From contig NZ_PVMZ01000004.1 of assembly GCF_003001815.1 (NCBI RefSeq), forward strand, positions 310,001-374,000: a stretch of 64,000 nucleotides of DNA, given 5' to 3'. Below, in pieces: positions 7,629-16,675 of this stretch. Below the pieces are notes generated by a model, which was given only the letters and a program-made list of their open reading frames with translations, was not told the origin of the DNA and did no database searches. Source of the stretch: Actinoplanes italicus. GTDB taxonomy: Bacteria; Actinomycetota; Actinomycetes; Mycobacteriales; Micromonosporaceae. The first letter of the stretch is position 1; each line of letters opens with the position of its first letter. Position numbers and translations under genes: made by a program.

Positions 7629-10600
7629 ATGTCGTTCGCACTGCCCGAGCCCTGGCGTTCCGAGATTCATCCCCGCCGGGGCGGTGTCCTGACCCGCACT
7701 GTGCGGCCGGACCCGCAGGCGCGCGCGACGGTCGACGACATGCTGCGGGAGATTCCGGGATTCGTGGCCGGCGTGATCCTCAGCTCCTTGACCGAGCCGG
7801 CCCTGTCCGCCGCGGCACGGGCCGGCGGGGACACCCCGGCGCCGACGGACCCGGTCGGCGCGGCGGTGATCGCCACCACGGGCATCGCCGTGCGGTTCCC
7901 GGCGAACCTGAAGCACCCGTGGTTCGCCGACCTCTGGCTGGCCGAGAGGGGGGTACGGTTCGCGGCCGAGGCTGCCACCGAGCTGTTCGGCATGGAGCTG
8001 GCCCTGGAGCCGGACCGCCGCACGTTCCGGTCGATGCGACGCGATGGTACGGAGACCGCCGGCGTACGTCGGCTGGCGCCCGGCGAGCAGATCATGTCCG
8101 CCTACGTCGCCGGTCCGCAGATCGAGATCCTGCTGCGGGTGCGCGCTGCCCTGGCCGCGGCGCCCGACCAGATCCATGCGGAGACGGTTGCGGCGCTGGC
8201 GGCCCGCCGCGGGCTCGGCGCCTATCAGCGATGTGCCACGTCGGTGCTGGCGCCCACCGAGACCGGTTGGGTGGCACAGGACTGCGCGGAGGCGCTCGCC
8301 GATGGTGACGGCGTCCGGATGACCGCGCTTCTCTTTGCGGCCGGCACCGCCGAACAGGCCGACCGGCTGGCGGCCGGCACCAGCCGGATCTTCTACCAGC
8401 GCCGCGACCTGGGCGCCACCCTGGTCGACGGCGTAGGGCCGGACGGCGCCGCCGGGCCGCTGCTGCGCTGGCTGGACGGGATCCCGGCCAAGGACTCGGC
8501 CGGTGGCCGCGGCCTGCTGTCGCTGCTCTCGCACCTACCGGCCGAGGAGGCGATGCAGGGCCTGATAGACCGGGTCAACCAGCCGCATGTGCGCCCCGCA
8601 CTGCTGGACATGGCGCGCCTGTTCCCGGAACGTGCTCTCCGGCTGCTCGCCCTCACGCCGGTCCGGGCCGGCGTCGGCGACCTGCTGCGCGCCCTCGTGC
8701 TGGCGGATCCCGGCCTGGCCGCAACCGTCGCGGCCGGGCTCGCGGAGGCACCGGCCGGCCGGATCCGGGATGCGGTGGCCGCCGGAGTCGCCGCCGCTGC
8801 GGCTCCCGCCGAGGCGTTGCCTCCGTTGCTGACCGCCCCGCCGTGGCGGGATCGCGGCCGGGTGAAACCGGTCCGGCTGAGCGTCGAGATCGCCCGGCCG
8901 GCGGAGTCCGTCGAGTGGCGGCCGGGTGAGCGGGAGAACTTCCTCGCGTCGCCGTTCCACCGGCTCGGTGCCGGGGTGGCGGCGCTGCCCGCGCTGCTGG
9001 AGCGGGCCAAACAGGCGCCCGCCGCGGTGATCGGGTTGTTGCAGCCGTTCGAGGCGCCGGTGTTGCCGTGGCTGATGAACTACTGGTTCGTCCACCGGCC
9101 GGAGCATCGGGCGGGGGCCTGGGCCTGGCTCGACCGGCACCCACATGCGGCCGCCGGTGATCTCGTGCCGCGTTCACTCGGGTCGAGTCACGCCGACCGG
9201 CGCCGCGCCGAACTGGGGGTGCGCGCGCTGGTGGCCGGCGGGCACGGCGACACGGTACGCGGCGTCGCCCGCTCGCACGGCCCGGAGGCGGCCGCCGCGC
9301 TGGAGACCATGCTGGCCACCGACCCGCTGCAGTGGCTACCGGCGAAGCTGCCGTCCGTACCCGCGTGGGTGGAACCGGCGCTGCTCCCGCCGGTCCGGCT
9401 GCGCGACGGTTCGGGCGTGCTGCCGGCCGGAGTGCTCACCGACCTGGCGATGGTTCTCGCCCTCGGCGTCACCGATCACTATCCGGGGCTGGCGCCGACC
9501 GCCGAGATGCTGGAGCCGGCCGACCTCGCCGAGTTCGGCTGGGCGTTGTTCACGTTGTGGCAGGCGAACGGGGCCGACGCCAAGCAGGTGTGGGTGCTGG
9601 AGGCGCTCGGCCTGATCGGTGACGACGAGACGGTTCGCCGGCTGACCCCGCGCATCCTGAGCTGGCCCGGCGAGAGCGGGCACGCTCGTGCCGTCACGGG
9701 GCTGGAGATCCTGGCCCAGCTCGGCACCGAGGTGGCGTTGCTGCATCTGTCCGCCATCGCTCAGCGCAGCCGCTACAAGGGGCTCAAGGCCGCCGCCGAG
9801 CAGACGATGACCCGGGTTGCCGCCCGGCTGGGCCTGAGCTCGGAGGAACTTGCCGACCGGGTGATCCCGGACTTCGGCCTGGCCGCTGACGGGAGCATGG
9901 TCCTCGACTACGGTCCCCGCCGGTTCACCGTAGGCTTCGACGAGCACCTGACGCCGTACGTGCGGGATGCCGCCGGCAAGCGGCTCAGGGCGTTGCCCAA
10001 GCCGGGAGTGCGTGACGATCCCTCGCTGGCCCCGGGGACGTTCCAGCGGTATGCCGCGCTGAAGAAGGACGTACGCACCGTCGCCGCCGATCAGGTGAGC
10101 CGGCTGGAGCGGGCGATGGTGGCCGGACGGCGCTGGAGCGTTGCCGACTTCCAGCGGTTCCTCGTGTGTCACCCGTTGCTCGGGCACGTGGCGAAACGTC
10201 TGGTGTGGGGCGTCTACGACGGTGACGGGGCCCTGGCCGGCGCGGTTCGGGTCGCCGAGGATCGCACCCTCGCCGATGTGCACGACGAGGAGGCCGAGCC
10301 GGCGGCCGGGACGACGATGGGCGTGGCGCATCCGCTGCATCTCGGTGCGGCGGTGCCGGGCTGGGCCGAGGTGTTCGCCGACTACCGGATCGTGCAGCCG
10401 TTTGCGCAGCTGGCGCGGGAGGTCTTCGAGCTCGGCGCGGACGAGGCGGCAGGCGCGGAGCTGGTGCGCTTCCGGGGCCGCACGGTGCCCACCGGCAGGG
10501 TGCTGGGGCTGGAACGGCGTGGCTGGCGGCGGGCGTCGGCGATGGACGGCGGGGTGCAGGGCGAGATCCAGGTCCCGGTGGGCGATGGCAGGGTCTTCTC

Positions 10601-10754
10601 GCTGGCTCTGTCGCCGGGAATCGCGGTGGGTGCGGTGGACCTCTTCCCCGAGCAGACGCTCGGCTCGGCAGGCTTGGGAGGCGTCGTGCTGGGACGGCTC
10701 GACCCGGTGACCGCCTCGGAGATCCTGCGAGACCTGACGACGCTGACAGCGTGA
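7629..10754 (+). CDS. DUF4132 domain-containing protein
   Basis: A 1041-residue cytoplasmic protein. The first ~650 residues are Ala/Leu-rich helical repeats of a loose HEAT kind. The C-terminal third (about 700-1000) contains DRVIPDFGLAADGSMVLDYG, WSVADFQRFLVCHPLLGHVA and RLVWGVYD, then the HPLHLG...W.EVFADYRIVQPF stretch characteristic of DUF4132 (MolR-related) proteins. The family is large and widespread, often linked to WGR domains or AAA ATPases, and its biochemical role is not established. No WGR domain or ATPase gene is adjacent here. ATG at 7629 follows GGCGGAGTAGG. Confidence 0.9.
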   Translation: MSFALPEPWRSEIHPRRGGVLTRTVRPDPQARATVDDMLREIPGFVAGVILSSLTEPALSAAARAGGDTPAPTDPVGAAVIATTGIAVRFPANLKHPWFADLWLAERGVRFAAEAATELFGMELALEPDRRTFRSMRRDGTETAGVRRLAPGEQIMSAYVAGPQIEILLRVRAALAAAPDQIHAETVAALAARRGLGAYQRCATSVLAPTETGWVAQDCAEALADGDGVRMTALLFAAGTAEQADRLAAGTSRIFYQRRDLGATLVDGVGPDGAAGPLLRWLDGIPAKDSAGGRGLLSLLSHLPAEEAMQGLIDRVNQPHVRPALLDMARLFPERALRLLALTPVRAGVGDLLRALVLADPGLAATVAAGLAEAPAGRIRDAVAAGVAAAAAPAEALPPLLTAPPWRDRGRVKPVRLSVEIARPAESVEWRPGERENFLASPFHRLGAGVAALPALLERAKQAPAAVIGLLQPFEAPVLPWLMNYWFVHRPEHRAGAWAWLDRHPHAAAGDLVPRSLGSSHADRRRAELGVRALVAGGHGDTVRGVARSHGPEAAAALETMLATDPLQWLPAKLPSVPAWVEPALLPPVRLRDGSGVLPAGVLTDLAMVLALGVTDHYPGLAPTAEMLEPADLAEFGWALFTLWQANGADAKQVWVLEALGLIGDDETVRRLTPRILSWPGESGHARAVTGLEILAQLGTEVALLHLSAIAQRSRYKGLKAAAEQTMTRVAARLGLSSEELADRVIPDFGLAADGSMVLDYGPRRFTVGFDEHLTPYVRDAAGKRLRALPKPGVRDDPSLAPGTFQRYAALKKDVRTVAADQVSRLERAMVAGRRWSVADFQRFLVCHPLLGHVAKRLVWGVYDGDGALAGAVRVAEDRTLADVHDEEAEPAAGTTMGVAHPLHLGAAVPGWAEVFADYRIVQPFAQLAREVFELGADEAAGAELVRFRGRTVPTGRVLGLERRGWRRASAMDGGVQGEIQVPVGDGRVFSLALSPGIAVGAVDLFPEQTLGSAGLGGVVLGRLDPVTASEILRDLTTLTA

Positions 10755-10814
10755 TCAACGCCGTCACCGGAGCACCGGGGTTCCTGGCCGGACGGCCGCG
10801 ACTTAGGATCCGGT

Positions 10815-11219
10815 GTGCTCTCGCTACCGCAACCCGACGACCTGACCTCGCTCGTGCTGCGGGTCGACTTCAGCGACGACGCCGCGTGGGCCGGGCTCGA
10901 GGAGGCGATCGGCGACGACGCGACCTGGGTCGACGATCCGCAGTGGGCGGGGACGACCGTGCAGGCCCTGGTCGAGGCGGACGCGGCGGCGGAGGACGAC
11001 GACAAGCTGACGTACGTCTTCGTCGCCGACGCCACCACGATGACCGACCCCGAACGTCCGCTGCTCGTGGTCGATCTGTGCGACGAGCCGGGGCGTACCT
11101 TCCGGGTGCCGCCGCCCTGGTTCGAGGACATCTCCGCCAACCTGGCGCTCGGCAACCTCGACTTCGAGGAGTTCGCCGAGGTCACCGACGCGGACGGCAC
11201 CTACCGCGGCATGAAGTGA
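10815..11219 (+). CDS. DUF6924-like hypothetical protein
   Basis: A 134-residue, strongly acidic soluble protein with the layout of DUF6924-type actinobacterial proteins: LVLRVDFSDDAAWAGL near the start, a central YVFVAD and PLLVVDL beta strands, then FRVPPPWFEDISANLALGNL and FEEFAE. These proteins are predicted to have an immunity-protein-like alpha/beta fold, but the function is not known. It starts with GTG at 10815. It follows the DUF4132 gene by 60 bp and may be co-transcribed with it. Confidence 0.8.
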   Translation: MLSLPQPDDLTSLVLRVDFSDDAAWAGLEEAIGDDATWVDDPQWAGTTVQALVEADAAAEDDDKLTYVFVADATTMTDPERPLLVVDLCDEPGRTFRVPPPWFEDISANLALGNLDFEEFAEVTDADGTYRGMK

Positions 11220-11293
11220 ACCGGTCTCTCCTGGACGCCGCCCCTCACCCGAGCCCGGCATCGAGCCGCTTCGCCGGGCGGCGTGAAACGGGC

Positions 11294-11572
11294 CTACTCG
11301 CCCGCTGAGGCACCACCGTGGCTACGGAACACCACGAGATCCAGCCGGTCGATGATCGGCCCCCTGAGCTGAAACCGCCACGGATCAGCAGTTGGAGTGA
11401 AGCGCCGCCCGCATCGCTGCCGACGGTTCACCAGCGACAACGCCCGCTCCGCCGGCTCTGGCGAGGGCGTCGCTGAACCTTCCGGTTCCGGCACCTAGGT
11501 CGAGAATCCGGCCATCCACCTCTCGACGTCCCGAGATCGGAGACCGCGCCCGCGGTCGTAGCCGGCCGCCAT
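11294..11572 (-). pseudogene. Decayed SAM-dependent methyltransferase
   Basis: On the minus strand, ATG at 11570-11572 opens a frame reading AAGYDRGRGLRSRDVERWM, the usual start of a class I methyltransferase. After about 20 codons this runs into a stop. In the next frame the same strand reads GRILDLGAGTGRFSDALARA (SAM-binding motif I), and further on another frame gives IIDRLDLVVFRS, the typical C-terminal strand. So start, motif I and end are recognisable in order, but they are in different frames and most of the ~200 central residues are gone. This is a frameshifted, internally deleted relic filling the gap before the hydrolase gene. Confidence 0.75.
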
Positions 11573-11737
11573 GCTCGATCCGCAGGTCGACGGCACGCTT
11601 CAGCTCCCCTCCGCGGTCACCGGCACCGAGGTTTCCGCCGAGCGGACCTGTCGACGGCGCACACGATGAACTTCCGACGGTAGGCCCTCGGCAGAACGGG
11701 CTCGCCGCGGTCCGGGGGCGTGGGCCAGGGTGGGGCG

Positions 11738-12415
11738 ATGGCGATCACCCACGTTCTGATGCACAGCCCGTCGGTCGGGCCCGCGACCTGGGCGCCGGTG
11801 GCGCGGCGGCTGCCCGGCTCGGTCGTGCCGTCGCTGCTGCACGTGGCCGACGCGGGGCCGCCGTTCTGGCCGGCGGTGGCCGAGACCGTCGCCGGGGTGA
11901 TCGACGGGCTGCCGGACGGTGACGAGGTGGTTCTGGTCGCGCACAGCAATGCGGGGCTTTTCACACCGACCGTGGCGGAACACGTAGAACGTACGATAAG
12001 GGCGTTGGTTTTCGTCGACGCCGCCGTCCCGGCTCGCCGTGGGTCGACCGCAGTGGTCTCCCCGGACAACCTCGCGTTTCTCGAAGGCCTGGTCGAGGCC
12101 GACGGCCGGTTGCCGCAGTGGACGCGCTGGTTCGACGAGGCGGACGTGTCGCCGATGTTCCCCGACCCGCAGACCCGGCGGATCCTCGAGGCCGAACAGC
12201 CGCGCCTGCCGCTGTCGTACTACGAGCAGCGGATCCCGGCGCCCGCCGGGTGGGACGAGCGGCCGTGCGGGTATGTCCTGTTCGCGCCGCCCTATGAACG
12301 GATCGCGCGCGACAGCGGCTGGCCGGTGCAGCACGTCCCGGGTCACCACCTGCATCAGCTCGTCGATCCGGACGCCGTCGCCGAGGCGATCCGGAAGTTG
12401 TCACATCCCGCGTAG
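11738..12415 (+). CDS. Alpha/beta-fold hydrolase
   Basis: A 225-residue cytoplasmic hydrolase. The nucleophile elbow reads VLVAHSNAG (Ser about residue 74), a variant of the usual GxSxG, and the C-terminal HVPGHHLHQLVDP supplies the catalytic His region. It resembles actinomycete esterase-like hydrolases of unknown substrate. ATG at 11738 follows a GGTGGGG run; a GTG 18 bases earlier is possible. It sits downstream of the methyltransferase relic and 50 bp before an ECF sigma gene, with no clear functional link. Confidence 0.85.
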   Translation: MAITHVLMHSPSVGPATWAPVARRLPGSVVPSLLHVADAGPPFWPAVAETVAGVIDGLPDGDEVVLVAHSNAGLFTPTVAEHVERTIRALVFVDAAVPARRGSTAVVSPDNLAFLEGLVEADGRLPQWTRWFDEADVSPMFPDPQTRRILEAEQPRLPLSYYEQRIPAPAGWDERPCGYVLFAPPYERIARDSGWPVQHVPGHHLHQLVDPDAVAEAIRKLSHPA

Positions 12416-12466
12416 CGGCGGTGCTTACCTGGTGTGAAGCAACTGTTGAAGGAGCGGGAGGGCGCC

Positions 12467-12970
12467 GTGCCGGCCTCCGTGCGATCCGACCTGGAGCACA
12501 TATTCCGGGCGGCCTACCCGAAGGTGGTCGGGGTGGCCGCGCGGGTCCTCGGCTCACGTGACGAGGCCGAGGACGTGGCGCAGGAGACGTTCATGGCGTT
12601 CGGGCGGACCAGTGTTCCGGCCGGTGAGGCGCTCGGCTGGCTCTGTGTGGCCGCCGCGCACACCGCGTTGAACCATCTGCGGTCCGGGCGGCGGCGGGTC
12701 TCCCGGGAGGAGGCGGCGTCCGACCGGGTCACCGTGGCGCCGGACGTCGCCGACGCCGTCGTTCAGAAGGAAGAACATCGGCGGGTACGCGCAGGGCTGT
12801 CCCGCCTGCCACGTAAGCAGGCCGTGGCGCTGGTGCTGCGGCACAGCGGCCTGAGCTACGCCGAGGTGGCCGCCGCTCTCGATCTCTCCCCCGGCAGCGT
12901 GGGCACGACCGTGCGGCGCGCCGAATCCGCTCTTCGTGAGGAGTTGAACCGTCATGCGTCATCCCGGTGA
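12467..12970 (+). CDS. ECF-type RNA polymerase sigma factor
   Basis: The ~167-residue protein has sigma region 2 (FRAAYPKVVGVAARVLG then DEAEDVAQETFMAF) and region 4 (LPRKQAVALVLRHSG, YAEVAAALDLSPGSVGTTV). It should redirect RNA polymerase to a small regulon. I prefer GTG at 12467 because GGAGCGGGAGG lies directly upstream; GTG at 12434 in the same frame is the alternative. Its 3' end overlaps the next gene by 17 bp. That gene encodes a membrane protein with a His-Cys-Cys motif, most likely its anti-sigma factor. Confidence 0.93.
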   Translation: MPASVRSDLEHIFRAAYPKVVGVAARVLGSRDEAEDVAQETFMAFGRTSVPAGEALGWLCVAAAHTALNHLRSGRRRVSREEAASDRVTVAPDVADAVVQKEEHRRVRAGLSRLPRKQAVALVLRHSGLSYAEVAAALDLSPGSVGTTVRRAESALREELNRHASSR

Positions 12971-14018
12971 GGGCGTGCTGCGCCGCCTGCTCGACGAGCC
13001 GGACGGTGTGGCCGACGTCGACCGTCTGCATGTCGAGGACTGCACGGAATGCGGCTCCCGGATGGCGTCGTCCGCCGCTGACGCCCTGCTGATCGACTCC
13101 GCGCTCGACTTCGACGCGGAGGTGGACGTGGATGCCGCCTGGCAGCGGCTGTCCGGTTCGCTCGCCACGGCCGAGGCGCCCCGGCCCGCGCGGCCACGAC
13201 GCAAGCCCGTCCGCACCCCGATCATCGCCGTGGTCGGCGTGGCGGCGCTGCTCGGTGGCGCGTCGGCGGCCGCGGCCGGGAACTGGTTCCAGATCTTCCG
13301 GACCGAGCAGGTCGCTCCGATCACGGTGCCGCAGGCCGACCTGGTGCAGCTGCCGGAGCTGGAGGAGTTCGGCACGATGCGGGCTGAGAGCCGCCCGAAG
13401 ATCCGCAACGTCGACGACGCCCGGGAGGCACGGGAGGCGACCGGCCTGGCCAGTCCGCGGATCACGAACCTGCCGGTCGGGGTGACCGGGCAGCCGCGAT
13501 ACCTGGTCGGTGATCGGGTGCTGGGGGTGTTCCAGTTCGACCGGGCGAAGGCCGAGAAGGCGCTCGGGCAGCCGATTCCGGAACCGCCCGCGGGCCTGGC
13601 GACCACCGAGTTCCGGCTGACCGCCGGGCCGGGGCTGGCCGCGGTGTGGCCGGGCAACAGCGGGATGCCGGCGCTGATGGTGGGCCGGGTGGTGGCGCCC
13701 AGGGCGTTCTCCAACGGGGTGCCGTTCGAGACGGCCCGCGACTACCTGCTGTCGCTGCCGGGGCTGCCGGAGTCGCTGGCCGGTCAGCTGCGGGCGTTCT
13801 CGAAGGACGGCGGGACGCTGCCGCTGATCGTGAAGGAGGGCAGCGAGTCCAGCTTCACCACGAAGGTCGGCAAGGCGCCGGCGACCGTGCTGTCGACCGA
13901 GGGCGGGGCGTTGTCGGTGGTGTTCTGGGTCGAGGACGGGTTCGTCAACGTGGCCGGTGGCTCCCTCAGCACCGACGAGGTTCTGCGGGTCGCGAAGGAG
14001 ACCCGGTGGGCCAAGTGA
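12954..14018 (+). CDS. Membrane anti-sigma factor-like protein with extracytoplasmic sensor domain
   Basis: A 354-residue single-pass protein. The cytoplasmic N-terminus carries HVEDCTECGSRM (about 24-35), a possible zinc-binding anti-sigma (ZAS) remnant. One membrane helix follows (about 84-106, TPIIAVVGVAALLGGAS). The remaining ~245 residues are predicted outside the cell and match no family I know. Overlap with the sigma gene implies coupled synthesis and a sigma/anti-sigma pair. The stop overlaps a GTG of the ABC ATPase gene, so the transporter is probably in the same operon and may be its output. Confidence 0.85.
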   Translation: MRHPGEGVLRRLLDEPDGVADVDRLHVEDCTECGSRMASSAADALLIDSALDFDAEVDVDAAWQRLSGSLATAEAPRPARPRRKPVRTPIIAVVGVAALLGGASAAAAGNWFQIFRTEQVAPITVPQADLVQLPELEEFGTMRAESRPKIRNVDDAREAREATGLASPRITNLPVGVTGQPRYLVGDRVLGVFQFDRAKAEKALGQPIPEPPAGLATTEFRLTAGPGLAAVWPGNSGMPALMVGRVVAPRAFSNGVPFETARDYLLSLPGLPESLAGQLRAFSKDGGTLPLIVKEGSESSFTTKVGKAPATVLSTEGGALSVVFWVEDGFVNVAGGSLSTDEVLRVAKETRWAK

Positions 14019-14902
14019 TCGACTCCCCCGCCGTGTGGGCGTCGAACCTGCGCAAACGCTACAAGCGGCGTACCGCGGTCGACGGTGTCTCGTTCACCGT
14101 CGGCCGTGGGGAGGTGCTCGGGCTGCTCGGGCCGAACGGGGCGGGCAAGACCAGCGTCATCAAGATGATGCTCGGCCTGGTCCGCCCGGACGCCGGGGAG
14201 GTGATGCTGCTCGGGCGTCCGAACACCGACCCGCGGTCGCGGCAGCGGGTCGGGTACCTTCCCGAGCTGTTCCGCTATCAGCCGTGGCTCAGCGCGGACG
14301 AGGTGCTGCGGCTGCACGTACGGCTGGCGGGTGTGAAGGTCTCCGGCGAAGATCGGCGGGAGACCCTGGCGCTGGTCGGGCTGGCCGATCGGGCCGGTGA
14401 CCGGGTCGGCGGCTTCTCCAAGGGCATGCAGCAGCGGCTCGGGCTGGCCGTGGCCCTGGTCGCCGGGCCCGATCTCGTCGTGCTCGACGAGCCGACCAGC
14501 GCTCTCGACCCGCTCGGGCGTGCCGACGTGCGTGACCTGCTGCTGTCGCTGAAGGACCGCGGCGTGGCGGTGCTGCTGAACTCGCACCTGATCGGCGAGG
14601 TGGAGCGGGTCTGCGACCGGGTGATGATCCTCGACCACGGGCGGGTGGCCGCCTCCGGCACGCTGGCCGAACTGCTCGGGCGCCGCTCGCTGCGGCTGCA
14701 CCTGACACACGTCACGCCGGAGGCCGCGGCCCTGCTGGAGCCGTGCGAGCGTGAGGGTGACCGGTACACGATCGCCCTGCCCGACGACGTGCCGGCGCTC
14801 GTCGCCGGCCTCGTCAAGCTCGGCGTCGGGGTGCACGCCGTCGAACCGGCCCGGGTCAGCCTCGAGGAACGGCTGCTGGACATTCTGAGGGAGCACCCGT
14901 GA
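14006..14902 (+). CDS. ABC-2 type transporter ATP-binding protein
   Basis: The ~298-residue ATPase carries Walker A GPNGAGKT, signature-region GGFSKGMQQR, Walker B LVVLDEPTSALDP and the H-loop NSHLIGEVERV, in the order found in ABC-2 drug or lipid exporters. The C-terminal ~75 residues form an extension common in this family. GTG at 14006 follows GAAGGAG; GTG at 14015, which overlaps the anti-sigma stop as GTGA, is the alternative start. It pairs with the permease gene that overlaps its stop. Because it is embedded in the sigma/anti-sigma operon, the exporter may respond to envelope stress. Confidence 0.93.
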   Translation: MGQVIDSPAVWASNLRKRYKRRTAVDGVSFTVGRGEVLGLLGPNGAGKTSVIKMMLGLVRPDAGEVMLLGRPNTDPRSRQRVGYLPELFRYQPWLSADEVLRLHVRLAGVKVSGEDRRETLALVGLADRAGDRVGGFSKGMQQRLGLAVALVAGPDLVVLDEPTSALDPLGRADVRDLLLSLKDRGVAVLLNSHLIGEVERVCDRVMILDHGRVAASGTLAELLGRRSLRLHLTHVTPEAAALLEPCEREGDRYTIALPDDVPALVAGLVKLGVGVHAVEPARVSLEERLLDILREHP

Positions 14903-15741
14903 GGACCGTACTGACGATCGCCGCGCTGACCCTGCAGGAAGGGTCGCGGCGCAGGGTGCTGCGTTCGCTGGCCGTGCTGACCGCGGTGCTGCTGGGGTTG
15001 AGCGCGTGGGGCTTCTCCGAGATCGCCGCCGACTACGGTGGCCTGACCAGCGGCGAGGCCAAGGTGGCCGGGTCGACGGTGCTGAACCTGGTGATGTTCG
15101 GGTTCAGCCTGATCGCCGCGCTGGGCACCGCGTTCCTGGCCGGGCCGACCCTGTCCGGGGAGGTGGAGTCGGGCGTGGCGCTGGCCATGATGACCCGTCC
15201 GATCCGGCGCGTGCAGGTGCTGGCCGGCAAGTGGCTGGGCCTGGTGGCGTTCGGGGCCGGGTTCGTGACGGTCGCCGGGGTCGCCCAGTTCGTGATCGTG
15301 CGCGTGACCGTCGACTACTGGCCGCCGCACCCGGTCACCGGCCTGCTGCTGCTGGCCGGGCAGACGGCGGCGCTGCTGACGCTCGGTCTGCTGTTCTCGA
15401 CGGCGATCTCGCCGATGGCGTCGGGGATCGTGGCGGTCGGCCTGTTCGGCGCGACCTGGATCGCCGGGGTCGTCGGGTCGGTCGGCGACGCCCTCGGCAA
15501 TCCGAGCGTCGCCATGGTCGGCACCGTCTCGCGGATGCTGCTGCCGACCGACGGCCTGTGGCGCGGCGCCATGAACTCGTTCCAGGACCCGGCGCTGCTC
15601 GCGCAGGTCGGCTCGGGTGTCGAGGAGTCACCGTTCCTGAGCATGCAGCCGCTGACCTGGGTGTATCTGGTGTGGGCGGCGGTGTGGACGGCGCTAGTCC
15701 TGGGGCTCGCGGCGCTGTCCTTCCAGCGCCGCGATCTGTGA
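14899..15741 (+). CDS. ABC-2 type transporter permease
   Basis: A 280-residue integral membrane protein with about six hydrophobic segments (starts near residues 22, 57, 109, 144, 173 and 257), typical of the membrane subunit of ABC-2 exporters. It begins in a GTGA overlap with the ATPase stop at 14899-14902, so the two subunits are made together. Its last 48 bp overlap the convergent membrane-protein gene. Substrate unknown. Confidence 0.9.
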   Translation: MRTVLTIAALTLQEGSRRRVLRSLAVLTAVLLGLSAWGFSEIAADYGGLTSGEAKVAGSTVLNLVMFGFSLIAALGTAFLAGPTLSGEVESGVALAMMTRPIRRVQVLAGKWLGLVAFGAGFVTVAGVAQFVIVRVTVDYWPPHPVTGLLLLAGQTAALLTLGLLFSTAISPMASGIVAVGLFGATWIAGVVGSVGDALGNPSVAMVGTVSRMLLPTDGLWRGAMNSFQDPALLAQVGSGVEESPFLSMQPLTWVYLVWAAVWTALVLGLAALSFQRRDL

Positions 15742-16140
15742 CCGGAGCCGATCACGGTAGGCACGGGCCCGGACCAGCACGATCACCGCGACGGCGATCA
15801 GCAGCAGTCCGGGCCCGGCCGCCAGCGGGCCGCCGATCACGGCCGTGACCAGGGTGGTCGCGGTGGTGAAGACGACCGCGAGGGTCCCGGCGGCCACCCG
15901 TTCGGAGGCGAAGAGCGGGCGCTTCAGCAGCGTCCAGCCGGCGAGGACGGCCCAGGAGAGTCCGATGACGATCAAACCCGCAAAAGCCGCTGCGGTACGG
16001 GTGGGCAGGCGGCCGGGTTCGGTCGCCCACAGGGTCGCGATCGCCGTGGCGCCGGCCAGTCCCGCGATCCCGGCGGCGAGCAGCGCGCGCGGCACCCGGC
16101 GGATGACCTGCTCGGGGGTGTAACCCGGTTCGTCGTTCAT
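15694..16140 (-). CDS. Small four-TM membrane protein downstream of an ECF sigma gene
   Basis: The 148-residue protein has a short cytoplasmic N-terminus (NDEPGYTPEQVIRRVP) and four hydrophobic stretches (about 18-38, 48-68, 83-103, 107-124), then a charged C-terminal tail. It matches no family I can name. Its start overlaps the stop of the sigma gene upstream (ATGA, 16137-16140), so it is co-translated with that sigma factor and may be its membrane regulator. The sequence lacks the classic ZAS motif. It overlaps the convergent ABC permease by 48 bp. Confidence 0.8.
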   Translation of the reverse strand: MNDEPGYTPEQVIRRVPRALLAAGIAGLAGATAIATLWATEPGRLPTRTAAAFAGLIVIGLSWAVLAGWTLLKRPLFASERVAAGTLAVVFTTATTLVTAVIGGPLAAGPGLLLIAVAVIVLVRARAYRDRLRSQIAALEGQRREPQD

Positions 16141-16664
16141 GCCGTGTAGCCCTTCTCGGTCAGCTGGTCGCGCAGCAGGCGCCGGGCCCGGTTCAGGCGG
16201 GACTTCACGGTTCCCGGCGGAATGCCGAGGATGTCCGCGCAGTCGTCCAGGGCCAGATCGTGCAGGTAGAACAGGATCAGCACCTCGCGCTCGCGCGGCG
16301 GCAGCCCGACCAGGCCCTCACTGATCTGGGTGCGGTCGAGGACACCGGTCGTCTCGTCGGTGGCCACCGGCTCGGGGAGCGGGCCTTCGTCGTACGGCTG
16401 CCGGAAGTTGATCTGGACCGTCCGGCGGGCGATCGTGAGCAGCCATGGCGCGAAGCGGTCCGGCTGCCGCAGCCGGGGCAGCGCCCGTAACGCCCGCGCC
16501 CACACCTCCTGGCTCACGTCGTCGGCGCGTGCCCGGTCGCCGAGCATCGCCCGCACGTAGCGCCACACCGGCAGGTGCCAGTGCCCGACCAGCTCACCGA
16601 GCGCCGCCCGGTCCCCGAGTTGGGCCCGCAGCACCAGCAGCGCGTCCCGTTCCGCATCCGTCAC
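16137..16664 (-). CDS. ECF-type RNA polymerase sigma factor
   Basis: A 175-residue sigma-70 family protein. Region 2 reads VWRYVRAMLGDRARADDVSQ and continues to EVWARALRALP; region 4 reads LPPREREVLILFYLHDL then DCADILGIPPGTVKSRLNRA, a canonical helix-turn-helix. It should direct transcription of a small stress or envelope regulon. It is translationally coupled to the four-TM protein downstream, probably its regulator. Immediately upstream lies the decayed lexA fragment, on the opposite strand. Confidence 0.95.
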   Translation of the reverse strand: MTDAERDALLVLRAQLGDRAALGELVGHWHLPVWRYVRAMLGDRARADDVSQEVWARALRALPRLRQPDRFAPWLLTIARRTVQINFRQPYDEGPLPEPVATDETTGVLDRTQISEGLVGLPPREREVLILFYLHDLALDDCADILGIPPGTVKSRLNRARRLLRDQLTEKGYTA

Positions 16665-16675
16665 ACCTACAACAG

